Assembly: GCF_023380225.1 (NCBI RefSeq)
Contig: NZ_CP093362.1
Span: 496,001 to 560,000 of the forward strand
From: Apilactobacillus apisilvae
GTDB taxonomy: Bacteria; Bacillota; Bacilli; Lactobacillales; Lactobacillaceae
Length of the DNA stretch: 64,000 bases
Direction: 5' to 3'
Shown: positions 1 to 9,559 of the stretch, in pieces
Position numbering within the stretch: the first letter of the stretch is position 1
How the letters are laid out: every line of letters begins with the position of its first letter
Translations under genes and position numbers: made by a program
The notes under the pieces: generated by a model
Told to the model about the DNA's origin: nothing
The model's input: the letters and a program-made list of their open reading frames with translations, nothing else
Databases searched by the model: none

Positions 1-164
1 TTAGTGCCTTTACCAACACAAATTGGTAACACACCATCAACATTTGGATCTAAAGTACCACTATGACCGATTTTTTTCATTTTTAAAATACCACGCATTT
101 TGCGAATACAATCAAAGCTTGTCATACCTTTTTCTTTAAATAAAGGAATAATTCCATCTAACAT
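1..164 (-). CDS. truB: tRNA pseudouridine(55) synthase TruB, N-terminal part (cut by window edge)
   Basis: TruB converts uridine 55 in the T-loop of tRNAs to pseudouridine in the cytoplasm. Only the first 54 codons are inside the window; the C-terminal remainder lies before base 1. The visible part starts [18 protein letters not shown] and carries the family motif [15 protein letters not shown], whose Asp after Thr-Leu is the catalytic nucleophile. The ATG follows a good AGGAGAT site. A hairpin terminator separates it from rbfA upstream, and an extended -10 box lies between, so it probably has its own promoter although it sits at the end of the nusA-infB cluster. Confidence 0.93.
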   Translation of the reverse strand, partial: MLDGIIPLFKEKGMTSFDCIRKMRGILKMKKIGHSGTLDPNVDGVLPICVGKGT

Positions 165-199
165 ATTTAAATCTCCTAATTTAAAATTATTTATATAAA

Positions 200-208
200 A
201 TTATATCA
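200..208 (-). promoter_or_regulatory. Extended -10 promoter for truB
   Basis: On the minus strand the sequence reads TGATATAAT, a perfect TATAAT preceded by TGn, about 35 bases before the truB start and just downstream of the rbfA terminator. No good -35 box is visible at 17 bp, as is usual for extended -10 promoters. Inference from sequence only. Confidence 0.5.
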
Positions 209-226
209 TAATGAAATTTTGCAAAT

Positions 227-256
227 AAAAAAAGCAGATAAATTATCTGCTTTTTT
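227..256 (-). terminator. Intrinsic terminator after rbfA
   Basis: Inverted repeat AAAAAAGCAGATAA / TTATCTGCTTTTTT directly after the rbfA stop codon. The stem is flanked by A and T runs on both sides, so it would also work on the other strand. It closes the rimP-to-rbfA operon. Confidence 0.85.
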
Positions 257-258
257 GT

Positions 259-612
259 TTATCTATCTGATTTTTTCAAGTTATTAATAAGTTGATCAAT
301 TTTGCTACCGTATTGAATTGACTCATCAAGTTTAAAATTTAATTCAGGTGTTCTATAAATACTTAGACGAGAACCCAATTCACCTCTAATTAAAGAAGTA
401 GCCTTATCTAATCCTTTTTGGGTTGATTCTTCATCGTTTTCTTTATTGGACAAAATACTGTAATAAATTGTTGAATGCTGTAAATCACCAGTAACATCTA
501 CACCAGTAATTGTTACACCTTGAACACGTGGATCACGAACTCTTTTTAAAAGAATATCATTAACTTCACGTTGAATTTCTTGTTCTAATCTACCAACTCG
601 ATATTGTGCCAT
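259..612 (-). CDS. rbfA: 30S ribosome-binding factor A
   Basis: RbfA binds immature 30S subunits and helps the late maturation of the 16S rRNA 5' end, and is important at low temperature. The 117-residue protein has the normal family length: MAQYRVGRLEQEIQREVNDI at the N-terminus, then VRDPRVQGVTITGVDVTGDL, typical of the KH-like fold. It is the last gene of the rimP-nusA-ylxR-ylxQ-infB-rbfA operon, 13 bases after infB, with an AAGGGGTGA site before its ATG. A terminator follows immediately. Confidence 0.96.
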   Translation of the reverse strand: MAQYRVGRLEQEIQREVNDILLKRVRDPRVQGVTITGVDVTGDLQHSTIYYSILSNKENDEESTQKGLDKATSLIRGELGSRLSIYRTPELNFKLDESIQYGSKIDQLINNLKKSDR

Positions 613-625
613 TACAATTCACCCC

Positions 626-2839
626 TTATTTTACAGGAATTTGTTCCATTTTGTATGATTCTACAACGTCGCCTTCTTTAATATCGTTGTAGTTTTCAAT
701 TGTAAGTCCACATTCAAAACCTTGTTTAACTTCTTTTGCATCATCTTTAAAACGTTTCAAACTATTAAGTTCGCCATTATATATAACAACATTATCACGA
801 ATTAAGCGAATTTTACTATCTCTATTCACATAACCGCTAGTTACCATTCCACCAGCAATAGTTCCAACTTTAGAAGCCTTATATAGCTGTCTTACTTCGA
901 TTTCACCAGTAATAACTTCTTTATACTTAGGTGCTAACATACCTTTCATAGCAGATTCAACTTCATCAATAGCATCGTAGATAACTTGATGTAAACGAAT
1001 ATCTACTTTATCAGTTTCTGCTTGTTCTTTAGCTTGTGAAGTAGCACGCACATTAAATCCTAAGATGATTGCATCACTAGCTTCTGCTAATGCTACATCA
1101 CTTTCATTAATAGCTCCTACTGAACTATGAACAATATTTACTTTTACACCTTCAACATCAATTTTTTGTAAACTTGATGCTAATGCTTCAACTGACCCTT
1201 GAACATCAGCTTTAATAATAACATTAACTTCTTTCTTTTCGCCTTCTTTAATTGATTCAAAAAGATTATCTAAAGTAACACTATTATTTTTCTTACGTTC
1301 TTCCATTTGAGCTTCTTTAGCTCTTTCTTCACCAGCACTACGAGCAGTTTTTTCATCATCAAATACGATAAAACGATCACCAGCTTCTGGCACATCATTT
1401 AAACCAGTAACCTCAATTGGTGTAGATGGAGTCGCATCATTAAGATTTTGACCTTTTTCATTCATCATTGTTCTCACACGACCAAATGTATCACCAACAA
1501 CAATTGGATCACCAACATGCATAGTACCTTGTTGAACTAATAAGGTAGCAACTGGTCCACGTCCACGATCTAGTCGAGCTTCAATCACTGATCCAGCAGC
1601 ATTTTGATCTGGATTAGCTTTAAGTTCCATAACGTCTGACTGAAGTAAAATCATGTTCAATAGTTCATCAACATTAGTTCCCATCTTAGCTGAAATTTCA
1701 ACAAAGATAGTTTCGCCCCCCCAGTCTTCTGGAATTAAACCATATCCAGTCAATTGTTCGATTACATGGTTAGGATTTGCACCTGGCTTATCAATCTTAT
1801 TAATTGCAACAATAATTGGTGTTTTAGCAGCCTTAGCATGATCAATAGCTTCAATTGTTTGTGGCATTACACCATCATCAGCAGCTACTACTAAAATAGT
1901 AATATCAGTAATATCAGCCCCACGAGCACGCATAGCAGTAAATGCAGCATGTCCAGGTGTATCTAAGAAAGTAATGGACTTATCATTTTGCTTTAGTTGA
2001 TAAGCACCGATTGCTTGAGTAATTCCACCAGCTTCACCAGCAGTAATATGAGAATTTCTTAAGTAATCTAATAAAGTAGTCTTACCATGGTCAACGTGTC
2101 CCATAATTGTCACAACTGGAGCACGATCTTCTAAATGATCAGTGTTATTTTCTTCTTCTTCAAAGAATTTATCCAAATCAGATACATTAACTACTTCTTT
2201 TTCTTCTGCTTGAATACCATAATCAGCTGCTAAAAGTTCAATTGTATCTTTATCTAAAGATACATTTTGATTAACCATAACGCCTAACATAAATAGTTTT
2301 TTAACAATTTCAGCTGGTTCTCTGTGCAATGCTTTACCAATTTCTTGAGCATTCATTCCAGTAGTGTAAACAAAAGTCTTTGGCAATGGACGTTCTTTTC
2401 TTTCCGGAGCCTTGTTTTGCTTATGGTTTTGTCTAATGCGTTGATTTTTAGTATACATTCCAGCAAAACGATTATGACGATTGTTACGTTTATTGAATTT
2501 CTTTTTATTCTTTTTGCCTTTTTTAAAATTATTATTTAAATTAGACTTTGAAGTATTTTTACCTTGACTAGTATTTTTATGATTATTATTAAATTGTTGT
2601 TTACCATTATTACTATTCATTGGCTTATTGTTGTGATGTCCATCGGAAGGCTTTTTAGAATTATTTGAATGATGGTTAGACTTTTTACCTAAAATGTTTC
2701 TTAATGTCTTTTCATCACTATCAGTTAAGGTAGACATATGATTTGTAACATCGATCCCCTTATTTTTAGCGGTATCGATGATTTTTTTAGTAGATACTCT
2801 AATTTCCTTAGATAGTTCATAAATTCTTTTTTTACCCAT
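626..2839 (-). CDS. infB: Translation initiation factor IF-2
   Basis: IF-2 is the GTPase that brings fMet-tRNA to the 30S P site and promotes 70S joining. The 737-residue protein starts with an IF2-N helical module (residues 1-50). A strongly Asn/Lys-rich low-complexity linker (about 53-130) follows, then a second IF2-N module near 165-215. The G domain holds G1 GHVDHGKTT near 247, DTPGH and NKID, followed by domains II, III and the C-terminal fMet-tRNA-binding barrel. The Asn-rich linker reflects the AT-rich genome acting on an unstructured region. It sits 4 bases after ylxQ and is co-transcribed with nusA. Confidence 0.98.
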   Translation of the reverse strand: MGKKRIYELSKEIRVSTKKIIDTAKNKGIDVTNHMSTLTDSDEKTLRNILGKKSNHHSNNSKKPSDGHHNNKPMNSNNGKQQFNNNHKNTSQGKNTSKSNLNNNFKKGKKNKKKFNKRNNRHNRFAGMYTKNQRIRQNHKQNKAPERKERPLPKTFVYTTGMNAQEIGKALHREPAEIVKKLFMLGVMVNQNVSLDKDTIELLAADYGIQAEEKEVVNVSDLDKFFEEEENNTDHLEDRAPVVTIMGHVDHGKTTLLDYLRNSHITAGEAGGITQAIGAYQLKQNDKSITFLDTPGHAAFTAMRARGADITDITILVVAADDGVMPQTIEAIDHAKAAKTPIIVAINKIDKPGANPNHVIEQLTGYGLIPEDWGGETIFVEISAKMGTNVDELLNMILLQSDVMELKANPDQNAAGSVIEARLDRGRGPVATLLVQQGTMHVGDPIVVGDTFGRVRTMMNEKGQNLNDATPSTPIEVTGLNDVPEAGDRFIVFDDEKTARSAGEERAKEAQMEERKKNNSVTLDNLFESIKEGEKKEVNVIIKADVQGSVEALASSLQKIDVEGVKVNIVHSSVGAINESDVALAEASDAIILGFNVRATSQAKEQAETDKVDIRLHQVIYDAIDEVESAMKGMLAPKYKEVITGEIEVRQLYKASKVGTIAGGMVTSGYVNRDSKIRLIRDNVVIYNGELNSLKRFKDDAKEVKQGFECGLTIENYNDIKEGDVVESYKMEQIPVK

Positions 2840-2843
2840 ATCA

Positions 2844-3161
2844 TCACGTTCCTTTACAATTATTTGTCATTTCTTTTAAACGTTTGGCAAATCCATTATC
2901 CGAAATTCCAATAATAGTTCTTTTCATACCTATAGCATTACTAAGTTCATTTTTTAGAAACATATTATTAACTGGAATTCCGTAATAACTAGATTTATCC
3001 ATGAATTTTTTATAACTAGATTGACCAGTGTCAGAAGCAACTAAAAGAAATTTCACTTTGTTATTTTTGATTGCACTTAGCAAAATATCTTCTCCAGTTG
3101 TTACCTTACCTGCACGCTTGGCAATTCCAATAAAATTCAATATTTTGTCTTTATCTGTCAT
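2844..3161 (-). CDS. ylxQ: YlxQ-family L7Ae-like RNA-binding ribosomal protein
   Basis: This is a small L7Ae/L30e/Gadd45-fold protein (about 105 residues) always found between ylxR and infB in Firmicutes. L7Ae-fold proteins bind kink-turn RNA; the exact role of YlxQ is unsettled. Visible core: [19 protein letters not shown] and [16 protein letters not shown] place the start at the ATG of MTDKDKIL (3161), which overlaps the end of ylxR by 11 bases. That arrangement is typical of translational coupling; a longer frame running back into ylxR lacks support. Confidence 0.88.
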   Translation of the reverse strand: MTDKDKILNFIGIAKRAGKVTTGEDILLSAIKNNKVKFLLVASDTGQSSYKKFMDKSSYYGIPVNNMFLKNELSNAIGMKRTIIGISDNGFAKRLKEMTNNCKGT

Positions 3162-3450
3162 TTTTAAACAATTCTTTTCTAGCTTGTTTATGATCAACAT
3201 ATGAGATTAAATCATCATAAAATTGATCATCTAATTCAACAGAAAAAACCTCATTAAATGTCTTATTCTGCTTAGCTTTTTTTGCAACATCAACATCAAT
3301 CGAAACATAAGCACCTCTGCCAGACTTTTTACCAGTTTCGTCGATTGATACATTACCTTCTTTATCTCTAACAACTCTTACTAATTCTTTTTTGGGAGCC
3401 ATTTCTCCAGTGACAATATCTTTTCTCATTGGAATTTTTCTACGCTTCAT
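3151..3450 (-). CDS. ylxR: YlxR-family (DUF448) RNA-binding protein / RNase P modulator-like
   Basis: This 99-residue YlxR protein belongs to a family with a proposed nucleic-acid-binding groove (the GRGAY motif is present as KKSGRGAYVS). The N-terminus MKRRKIPMRKDIVTGEMAPK matches the family, though the frequent RxCVVTGE cysteine is replaced here by Asp-Ile. In clostridia a homologue has been linked to RNase P regulation; transfer of that role here is uncertain. It lies between nusA and ylxQ and its 3' end overlaps ylxQ. Confidence 0.92.
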   Translation of the reverse strand: MKRRKIPMRKDIVTGEMAPKKELVRVVRDKEGNVSIDETGKKSGRGAYVSIDVDVAKKAKQNKTFNEVFSVELDDQFYDDLISYVDHKQARKELFKNDR

Positions 3451-3473
3451 TGAATTATCAACTCCTTAAAAAA

Positions 3474-4562
3474 TTAAAGTTCATCATCTGAATCAGAATC
3501 TTCATTCATTATATCAGATGTTTCCTTTGATACTTCTGATTCTGATTTAATATCAATTTTATATCCAGTTAATTTAGCTGCAAGGCGAGCATTTTGACCC
3601 TTTTTACCAATAGCCAAAGATAATTGATAATCAGGTACAATCACAGTACAAGCATGTTCATTATTTTCATCAAAAATAACATCAACCACTTCTGATGGAT
3701 TTAATGAATTGGAAATAAATTCAGCAGGATCTTCTGTCCATTGAACAATATCCATGTTTTCTCCACCAAGCTCATTAACGATTGTTTGCACCCTTTGACC
3801 TTTAGGTCCAACAGTAGTACCAACTGGATCAATATCATCATTACTAGAATAAACAGCTACTTTAGCACGATCACCTGCTTCTCTAGCAATTGAAACAATT
3901 TCAACAGTTCCATCATAAATCTCAGGAACTTCTTCTTCAAATAATCTTTTTAATAATCCTGGAGCAGTACGACTAACAAAAACTTGTGGTCCTTTAGTAG
4001 CATCTTCAACTTTGTTTACATAAACCTTAATTCTATCTTGAGGTCGATATTCTTCATTAGGCATTTGATCATTATGTGACATAACAGCTTCCACATTTCC
4101 TAAATCAATATATACAAAATGATTGTCTTCTCTTTCAACTTCACCAGTCATTAATTCATCTTGGTACTTACTATATTTGTTGTAAACAATAGTTCTTTCT
4201 GCTTCACGGACTCTTTGCATAATAACTTGTTTAGCTGTTTGTGCAGCAATACGGCCAAAATTCTTAGGAGTAACTTCAAATCTAATGTCGTCACCTAATT
4301 CATACCCACGATTTAATTGTAGAGCATCTGATAGGCTACATTCTAAACGATTATCAGCAACTTCTTCAACAACTTGCTTTACAGCATAAACATGAACTTT
4401 ACCTTTTTTATCATCAAAAGAAACCTCAACGTTTTGTGCTTGATTATAATTACGTTTATAAGCTGATGTTAAGGCTGCTTCTAAAGCATCAATAATCGTT
4501 TCTTTAGCAATTCCCTTTTCAGTTTCTAAAGCGTCTAAAGCGCCTAAGAGTTCTTTACTCAT
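3474..4562 (-). CDS. nusA: Transcription termination/antitermination protein NusA
   Basis: NusA binds RNA polymerase and nascent RNA, enhancing pausing and intrinsic termination. The 362 residues contain the N-terminal RNAP-binding domain (1-125), an S1 domain (about 135-200) and two KH domains (to about 345, with GPKGQRVQTI and IGKKGQNARLAAKL). A short acidic tail ends EDSDSDDEL, as in other Firmicutes that lack the proteobacterial acidic repeats. It is 19 bases after rimP. The hairpin in the operon leader is a plausible place for NusA feedback on its own operon (inference). Confidence 0.98.
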   Translation of the reverse strand: MSKELLGALDALETEKGIAKETIIDALEAALTSAYKRNYNQAQNVEVSFDDKKGKVHVYAVKQVVEEVADNRLECSLSDALQLNRGYELGDDIRFEVTPKNFGRIAAQTAKQVIMQRVREAERTIVYNKYSKYQDELMTGEVEREDNHFVYIDLGNVEAVMSHNDQMPNEEYRPQDRIKVYVNKVEDATKGPQVFVSRTAPGLLKRLFEEEVPEIYDGTVEIVSIAREAGDRAKVAVYSSNDDIDPVGTTVGPKGQRVQTIVNELGGENMDIVQWTEDPAEFISNSLNPSEVVDVIFDENNEHACTVIVPDYQLSLAIGKKGQNARLAAKLTGYKIDIKSESEVSKETSDIMNEDSDSDDEL

Positions 4563-4580
4563 TTTATTTTGCTCCCTTAA

Positions 4581-5054
4581 TTAAAATTTAATTGCTAGTC
4601 TAGCCTTAGCAATAGATTTCTTTGGAATCGATATATCTTTAAATCGACCCTTGATATTAATTTCGATTAACAAATCATCTTCGTTATATTCTTTTAAAGT
4701 ACCTTCATAAATTTTATTACCATCGATGGGTGCATATAAAGAAATATGAATATATTCACCAACTGAGTTTTTAAAATCAGCTGGTTTTTTTAGAGGTCTT
4801 TCTGCTCCTGGAGAAGAAACTTCAAGAAAGTATGCTTGTGGAATTGGATCAGGATCAATTGAATCCAATTTTTCACTTAACTCATCAGAGATAAGCGCAC
4901 AGTCTTCAATATTAATTCCATTTTTCTTATCAATATATACTCTTAAATACCAATTTTTACTCTCTTTAACAAATTCAATGTCATACAAATAAAAATTATG
5001 GTCAGTAAGAATTGGATCAACTAATTTCTTTACTGTTTCTGTAATTTCACTCAA
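4581..5054 (-). CDS. rimP: Ribosome maturation factor RimP
   Basis: RimP is needed for 30S assembly, helping incorporation of S12-region proteins. The 157-residue product has the alpha/beta N-terminal domain ([22 protein letters not shown], split by strands) and a C-terminal SH3-like domain. I choose the TTG start at 5054 because it follows AGGAGG by seven bases. The open frame continues upstream in phase for 20 more codons to an ATG at 5114, but that ATG has no Shine-Dalgarno and the stretch is the attenuator hairpin. First gene of the nusA-infB operon. Confidence 0.93.
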   Translation of the reverse strand: MSEITETVKKLVDPILTDHNFYLYDIEFVKESKNWYLRVYIDKKNGINIEDCALISDELSEKLDSIDPDPIPQAYFLEVSSPGAERPLKKPADFKNSVGEYIHISLYAPIDGNKIYEGTLKEYNEDDLLIEINIKGRFKDISIPKKSIAKARLAIKF

Positions 5055-5126
5055 TGAAACGCCTCCTAAAAAAGCCAATAAAAAGAGCGAGCATCTCTGC
5101 TCACTCCTTTCCATGGATACTAATCA
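5055..5126 (-). promoter_or_regulatory. rimP leader with terminator-like attenuator hairpin
   Basis: The expected transcript leader runs about 70 nt from the promoter to the rimP TTG. It contains a 9-bp hairpin (arms 5085-5093 and 5098-5106; GAGTGAGCA with TGCTCGCTC, one G-U) followed by UUUUU, all before the AGGAGG site. A Rho-independent terminator placed between a promoter and rimP-nusA is the hallmark of the rimP leader described from premature-terminator surveys of Lactobacillales. It also sits 60 bases after polC, so it may double as the polC terminator. Confidence 0.68.
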
Positions 5127-5132
5127 GAAAAC

Positions 5133-5161
5133 ATAATACCATAAATAGATAAATAATTCAA
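5133..5161 (-). promoter_or_regulatory. Promoter of the rimP-nusA-infB operon
   Basis: Minus-strand -35 TTGAAT (5156-5161), 17-bp spacer, -10 TATTAT (5133-5138). It lies just after the polC stop codon, so the operon can be expressed independently of polC. Confidence 0.65.
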
Positions 5162-5167
5162 CGCTAT

Positions 5168-8100
5168 CTACATCATATCAAATAAACTTAACTGATTTTC
5201 GTCTGGTAAATCATCAATCACATGATTATCAGTCATAAATTCGATTATTTTTTTAGAAACCTTACCACGTTTTGACAAATCTTCTTTAGAAATAAAAGGC
5301 TTGTCAGCTCTAGCTGCTACAATTTGTTTAGCAACATTTATACCTAAACTTGGAATAGCTCTAAATGGTGCAATTAATTTTTTACCATCCATCAACCATT
5401 TTTCAGCATCAGATTTTTCTAAATCAACCATTTCAAAATCAAATCCTCGTTCAATCATTTCATTAGACAATTCCAAAACAGTCAATAAATTTTTATCTTT
5501 AGCAGAAGCATCATTTCCTTGATCGTTGATTTCTTTCATTTTATTTTTAACTGTTTCTTTTCCGTTACACATTGAAACCAAATCAAAATCATCAGCTCTC
5601 ACTGAAAAATATGCACAATAGTAAACTAATGGGAAGTAAACTTTAAAGTAAGCCACACGAAGTGCCATTAAAACATAAGCAGCAGCATGGGCCCTTGGAA
5701 ACATATACTTAATTTTTAAGCATGAATCGATATACCATTGAGGAATATTTGCTTCATGCATCTGTTTTTGCCAATCATCAGGAATCCCACGACCATGACG
5801 AACTGATTCCATTATTTGGAAAGAAGTTTCTGAGTCTAATCCCCAATTAATTAAATCAGTCATGATATTATCACGACAACCAATAACGTTAGCAATTGTT
5901 GCTTTCCCATCACGGATTAATTCATCAGCATTTCCTAGCCAAACATCAGTACCATGTGATAGTCCAGAAATTTGTAGTAGCTGTGAATAATTATTAGGCT
6001 TAGTTTGTTCTAACATCCCTCTAACAAACTTAGTACCAAATTCTGGAACCCCTAACGTACCAGTTTTTGATTGAATTTGTTCAGGCGTTACTCCAATAGT
6101 ATTAGTACCAGAGAATAATCCCATAACACCTGGGTCATCCATTGGAATTGATTGTGGATCAATTCCAGATAAATCTTGTAAAGTTCTAATCATTGTAGGA
6201 TCATCATGTCCCAAAACATCCATTTTTAAAATGTTATCGTGAATAGAATGAAAATCAAAATGGGTAGTTTCCCATGCAGCATTTTGATCATCTGCAGGGT
6301 ATTGAATAGGTGTAAAATCAAAAATATCCATATCATCTGGAACAATGATAATACCAGCTGGATGTTGCCCAGTTGTTCTTTTAACTCCAGTATCACCTTT
6401 AGACAAGCGATCAATCTCTGCACTTCGAATAACTTGTTCAGTATCACGTTCATAAGCTTTTACGAATCCATAAGCTGTTTTATCTGCAACTGTCCCAATT
6501 GTTCCGGCACGATAAACATTTTTTTCACCAAACAGTACTTTTAAGTAATTATGAGCAATTGGTTGGTAATCACCAGAGAAATTTAAATCAATATCTGGTA
6601 CCTTATTTCCTTTAAATCCCAAGAAAGTTTCAAAAGGAATATTATGTCCATCACCAACCATTAGAGTTCCACATTTAGGACAGTCTTTATGTGGTAAATC
6701 ATAACCAGAACCGTATTCTCCTTTGGTATAGAAAAGTGAGTATTGACATTTAGGACAACGATAATGTGGCGGAAGTGGATTGACTTCAGTAATTCCAGCC
6801 ATCGTAGCAACCAAACTAGACCCAACTGATCCACGAGAGCCAACTAAATAACCGTCCTTATTACTTTTAGCAACTAGACGTTTAGCAATTAAATAAATAA
6901 CTGAAAAGCCATTTCCAATAATACTTTTTAACTCTTTATCCAATCGTTTTTGAATCAACTCAGGTAATTGCTCTCCATATAATTCATGAGCTTTGTCCAT
7001 AGTACTATTCTTAATTTCATCCTCTGCACCTTTCATATGAGGTGTATACAATTTATCTAAGACTGGATGAATATCGTCATCAATCATATTGGAAACTTTA
7101 TGAGTGTTATCAATAACAATTTTGCGATCTAAATCATCACCTAAGAACTTAAAATTATCTAACATTTCATCTGTTGTTAAGAAATGTAAATCAGGTAATT
7201 TTTGACGATTCAATGGATTAGCAAATCCCTGAGAATGAATTAGAATTTTTCGATAAATATAGTCATGCGGATCTAAATAATGAACATCCCCGGTTGCAAC
7301 TACCGGCTTATCCAATTCTTCACCAGCTTCAACCATATTAGAAATAATTTCTTCCAAATGTTTTTGATCATGAATAAGTTGAGAATCAATCAATGGCTGA
7401 TAAGCAGACTTAGGTTGTACTTCCAAATAATCGTAGAATTCAGCCTTTGATAAAGCTTCTTGCTTACCTTTTTGCATCATTGAAGTGAATACTTCACCAC
7501 TAGAGCAAGCAGATCCTACCAAAATACCCTCTCGATATTCTTCTAGTACACTTCTAGGAATTCTAGGAACACGGTAAAAATATTTTACGTTCGATAATGA
7601 TATTAATTTAAATAAGTTCTTTAAACCGCTTTGTGTCTGTGCAAGTAAGATTGCATGGAAAGGACGTGCGTGTTTATATGCATCATGTTCACTCATATGT
7701 GCATTAAATTCATTAACTTTAGTTATCCCATACTTATCTTCAGCTTCTTTTACAAAAATATAGTTTAAATGGCCAGTACTTTCGGCATCGAATACTGCCC
7801 GATGATGATGTTCTAGTGAAACATCAAATTTTTTAGCTAAAGTATTTAAACGATAACTTTTAAAATTAGGATATAAGAAACGAGCTAATGGCAATGTATC
7901 AATAATTGGATTTTTAATTTCATCCATTCCATACTTAGAATATCCAACATTCATAAAGCCAACATCAAAAGTCACATTATGCCCAACAACAACTGCATCT
8001 CCACAAAAATCTCTAAAAAGCTTAAAAACATCTTCTTCAGATTTAGATCCATGAACCATTTCATCAGTAATTGATGTTAGTTGAGTGGTGAAATCAGATA

Positions 8101-9487
8101 AATGAAAACCAGGATCAATAAATTCTTCAAATTGACTTAAAACATTATTATGCTTCATTTTTACAGCTGAAACTTCAATAACTTTGTCATAAATAGCAGA
8201 TAATCCAGTAGTTTCAATATCAAATACTACATAAGTTGCATCATATAAATCACGGTCATCGGCATTAAAAGTAATTGGCACACCGTCATCTACAACGTTA
8301 GCTTCAACTCCATATAGCATTTTAATATCATTCTTTTTAGCAGCACTGTAAGCAAATGGAAATCCTTGAACAGCTGCATGATCAGTAATAGCAAGTGCAG
8401 AGTGTCCCCACTTTTTAGCTCTTGAAACAAAATCATTGATACTATTAGTAGCATCCATTTGACTCATTTGAGTATGCAAATGAAGTTCAATTCGTTTATC
8501 TTCAGAATTATCTTGACGTTCTTCGTGTTTTAAAGGATTAATATCATAAGCATTTAAAGTAAGTTCATGTGTATAGTTGTCTTCTTGCACTCCACCACGA
8601 GCTTTTATCCAATCACCTTCCTGGATAGCAGCAAACTGACTTTCATCATCTTCATTGTTAGAAAATTTCTTAATAACAATTGAAGAAGAATAATCAGTAA
8701 TTTTTAAAATCATTAGTTGACGACCAGATCGTAATGAACGAATTTCCTTATCAAAAATATGACCATTAACAACTACTAAACGTTCTTCTTGAACTATGTC
8801 AATCATTTTTGTAATATCAACATCATTTTTAATTGGTCTACCAATCATAACTTTTCCACTGGGAACTGCTTTTTTACTATTATTTTGACGTTTATCAGAT
8901 GATTCCTTGATTGCTTTAACTGCTTTTTTGGCTAATTCGGCATCACGTTTTTCTTTTTGAATTTTAAAATCTTTAATTTTTTCTTGAGAAGCACTTTCAT
9001 CAACATAAACATGAATGTTGAACTGTGGAAATCCAAGACTACGATAAGTTTCTTCAATTGGGCCCAATGCTTTATTAACCAAAAAATTCTTAACAATCTC
9101 ATTTTCAGCTGTATATTCAACCCTTTTATCATTCAATTTTAAATTATCATGTTTTAATAACTCTTGTTTAAGCGATTCAGAAATTTTAGCATGCTTAACG
9201 ACCCAACTCCAATAATCACCTAAATTTTTATTATTAAAATTACTATCGTTTACAGACAAATTTAAGGATATATTATTAATATCATCAAAAGTTGCTTGCA
9301 TTCGATTATAAAAATCTACAAAAACATCATAAGAAAGAATGTTAGGCAAAGTTATGAAGAATTCCAATATTTTAGACTTCTTATGAACTTCAATTTTTTC
9401 TATTTCTCCATTACTGAATTCTGATTCTTCTCCATCGAATTGAAGTTGTTTCAAAAGTTTGGAAAATAATTCTTTTTTATTTAGCAA
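5168..9487 (-). CDS. polC: DNA polymerase III subunit alpha, Gram-positive PolC type
   Basis: This is the main replicative polymerase of Firmicutes with built-in 3'-5' proofreading. At 1439 residues it has normal length. The order is: N-terminal domain, OB fold, PHP domain starting near residue 331 ([13 protein letters not shown]), and an inserted DnaQ-type exonuclease (FDIETTG near 422, [15 protein letters not shown]). A cysteine cluster (CPKC ... CPKC near 912-945) follows, then the polymerase core with [10 protein letters not shown] near 966 and helix-hairpin-helix motifs near the C-terminus. It ends in a clamp-binding QLSLFDMM peptide. The start is TTG with GGAGG eight bases upstream. It follows proS across a hairpin. 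Confidence 0.98.
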   Translation of the reverse strand: MLNKKELFSKLLKQLQFDGEESEFSNGEIEKIEVHKKSKILEFFITLPNILSYDVFVDFYNRMQATFDDINNISLNLSVNDSNFNNKNLGDYWSWVVKHAKISESLKQELLKHDNLKLNDKRVEYTAENEIVKNFLVNKALGPIEETYRSLGFPQFNIHVYVDESASQEKIKDFKIQKEKRDAELAKKAVKAIKESSDKRQNNSKKAVPSGKVMIGRPIKNDVDITKMIDIVQEERLVVVNGHIFDKEIRSLRSGRQLMILKITDYSSSIVIKKFSNNEDDESQFAAIQEGDWIKARGGVQEDNYTHELTLNAYDINPLKHEERQDNSEDKRIELHLHTQMSQMDATNSINDFVSRAKKWGHSALAITDHAAVQGFPFAYSAAKKNDIKMLYGVEANVVDDGVPITFNADDRDLYDATYVVFDIETTGLSAIYDKVIEVSAVKMKHNNVLSQFEEFIDPGFHLSDFTTQLTSITDEMVHGSKSEEDVFKLFRDFCGDAVVVGHNVTFDVGFMNVGYSKYGMDEIKNPIIDTLPLARFLYPNFKSYRLNTLAKKFDVSLEHHHRAVFDAESTGHLNYIFVKEAEDKYGITKVNEFNAHMSEHDAYKHARPFHAILLAQTQSGLKNLFKLISLSNVKYFYRVPRIPRSVLEEYREGILVGSACSSGEVFTSMMQKGKQEALSKAEFYDYLEVQPKSAYQPLIDSQLIHDQKHLEEIISNMVEAGEELDKPVVATGDVHYLDPHDYIYRKILIHSQGFANPLNRQKLPDLHFLTTDEMLDNFKFLGDDLDRKIVIDNTHKVSNMIDDDIHPVLDKLYTPHMKGAEDEIKNSTMDKAHELYGEQLPELIQKRLDKELKSIIGNGFSVIYLIAKRLVAKSNKDGYLVGSRGSVGSSLVATMAGITEVNPLPPHYRCPKCQYSLFYTKGEYGSGYDLPHKDCPKCGTLMVGDGHNIPFETFLGFKGNKVPDIDLNFSGDYQPIAHNYLKVLFGEKNVYRAGTIGTVADKTAYGFVKAYERDTEQVIRSAEIDRLSKGDTGVKRTTGQHPAGIIIVPDDMDIFDFTPIQYPADDQNAAWETTHFDFHSIHDNILKMDVLGHDDPTMIRTLQDLSGIDPQSIPMDDPGVMGLFSGTNTIGVTPEQIQSKTGTLGVPEFGTKFVRGMLEQTKPNNYSQLLQISGLSHGTDVWLGNADELIRDGKATIANVIGCRDNIMTDLINWGLDSETSFQIMESVRHGRGIPDDWQKQMHEANIPQWYIDSCLKIKYMFPRAHAAAYVLMALRVAYFKVYFPLVYYCAYFSVRADDFDLVSMCNGKETVKNKMKEINDQGNDASAKDKNLLTVLELSNEMIERGFDFEMVDLEKSDAEKWLMDGKKLIAPFRAIPSLGINVAKQIVAARADKPFISKEDLSKRGKVSKKIIEFMTDNHVIDDLPDENQLSLFDMM

Positions 9488-9517
9488 GGATTAAACCTCC
9501 AATAAATTCATAAAGAT

Positions 9518-9552
9518 TAAAAAAGACCAGTTATAAAATAAACTGATCTTTT
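9518..9552 (-). terminator. Terminator-like hairpin between proS and polC
   Basis: Arms AAAAGACCAGTT (9521-9532) and AACTGATCTTTT (9541-9552) with one G-U pair, followed on the minus strand by a T run. Only about 30 bases separate it from the polC start and no promoter is seen there. It probably attenuates rather than stops transcription into polC. Confidence 0.7.
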
Positions 9553-9559
9553 AAATCAT

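Noticed and set aside
6239..6544. Plus-strand open frame inside polC, and similar antisense frames in infB, tsf, rpsB, uvrC and clpX
   Set aside because: They lie fully within strongly conserved genes, have no ribosome binding sites and encode residue patterns typical of antisense shadows.
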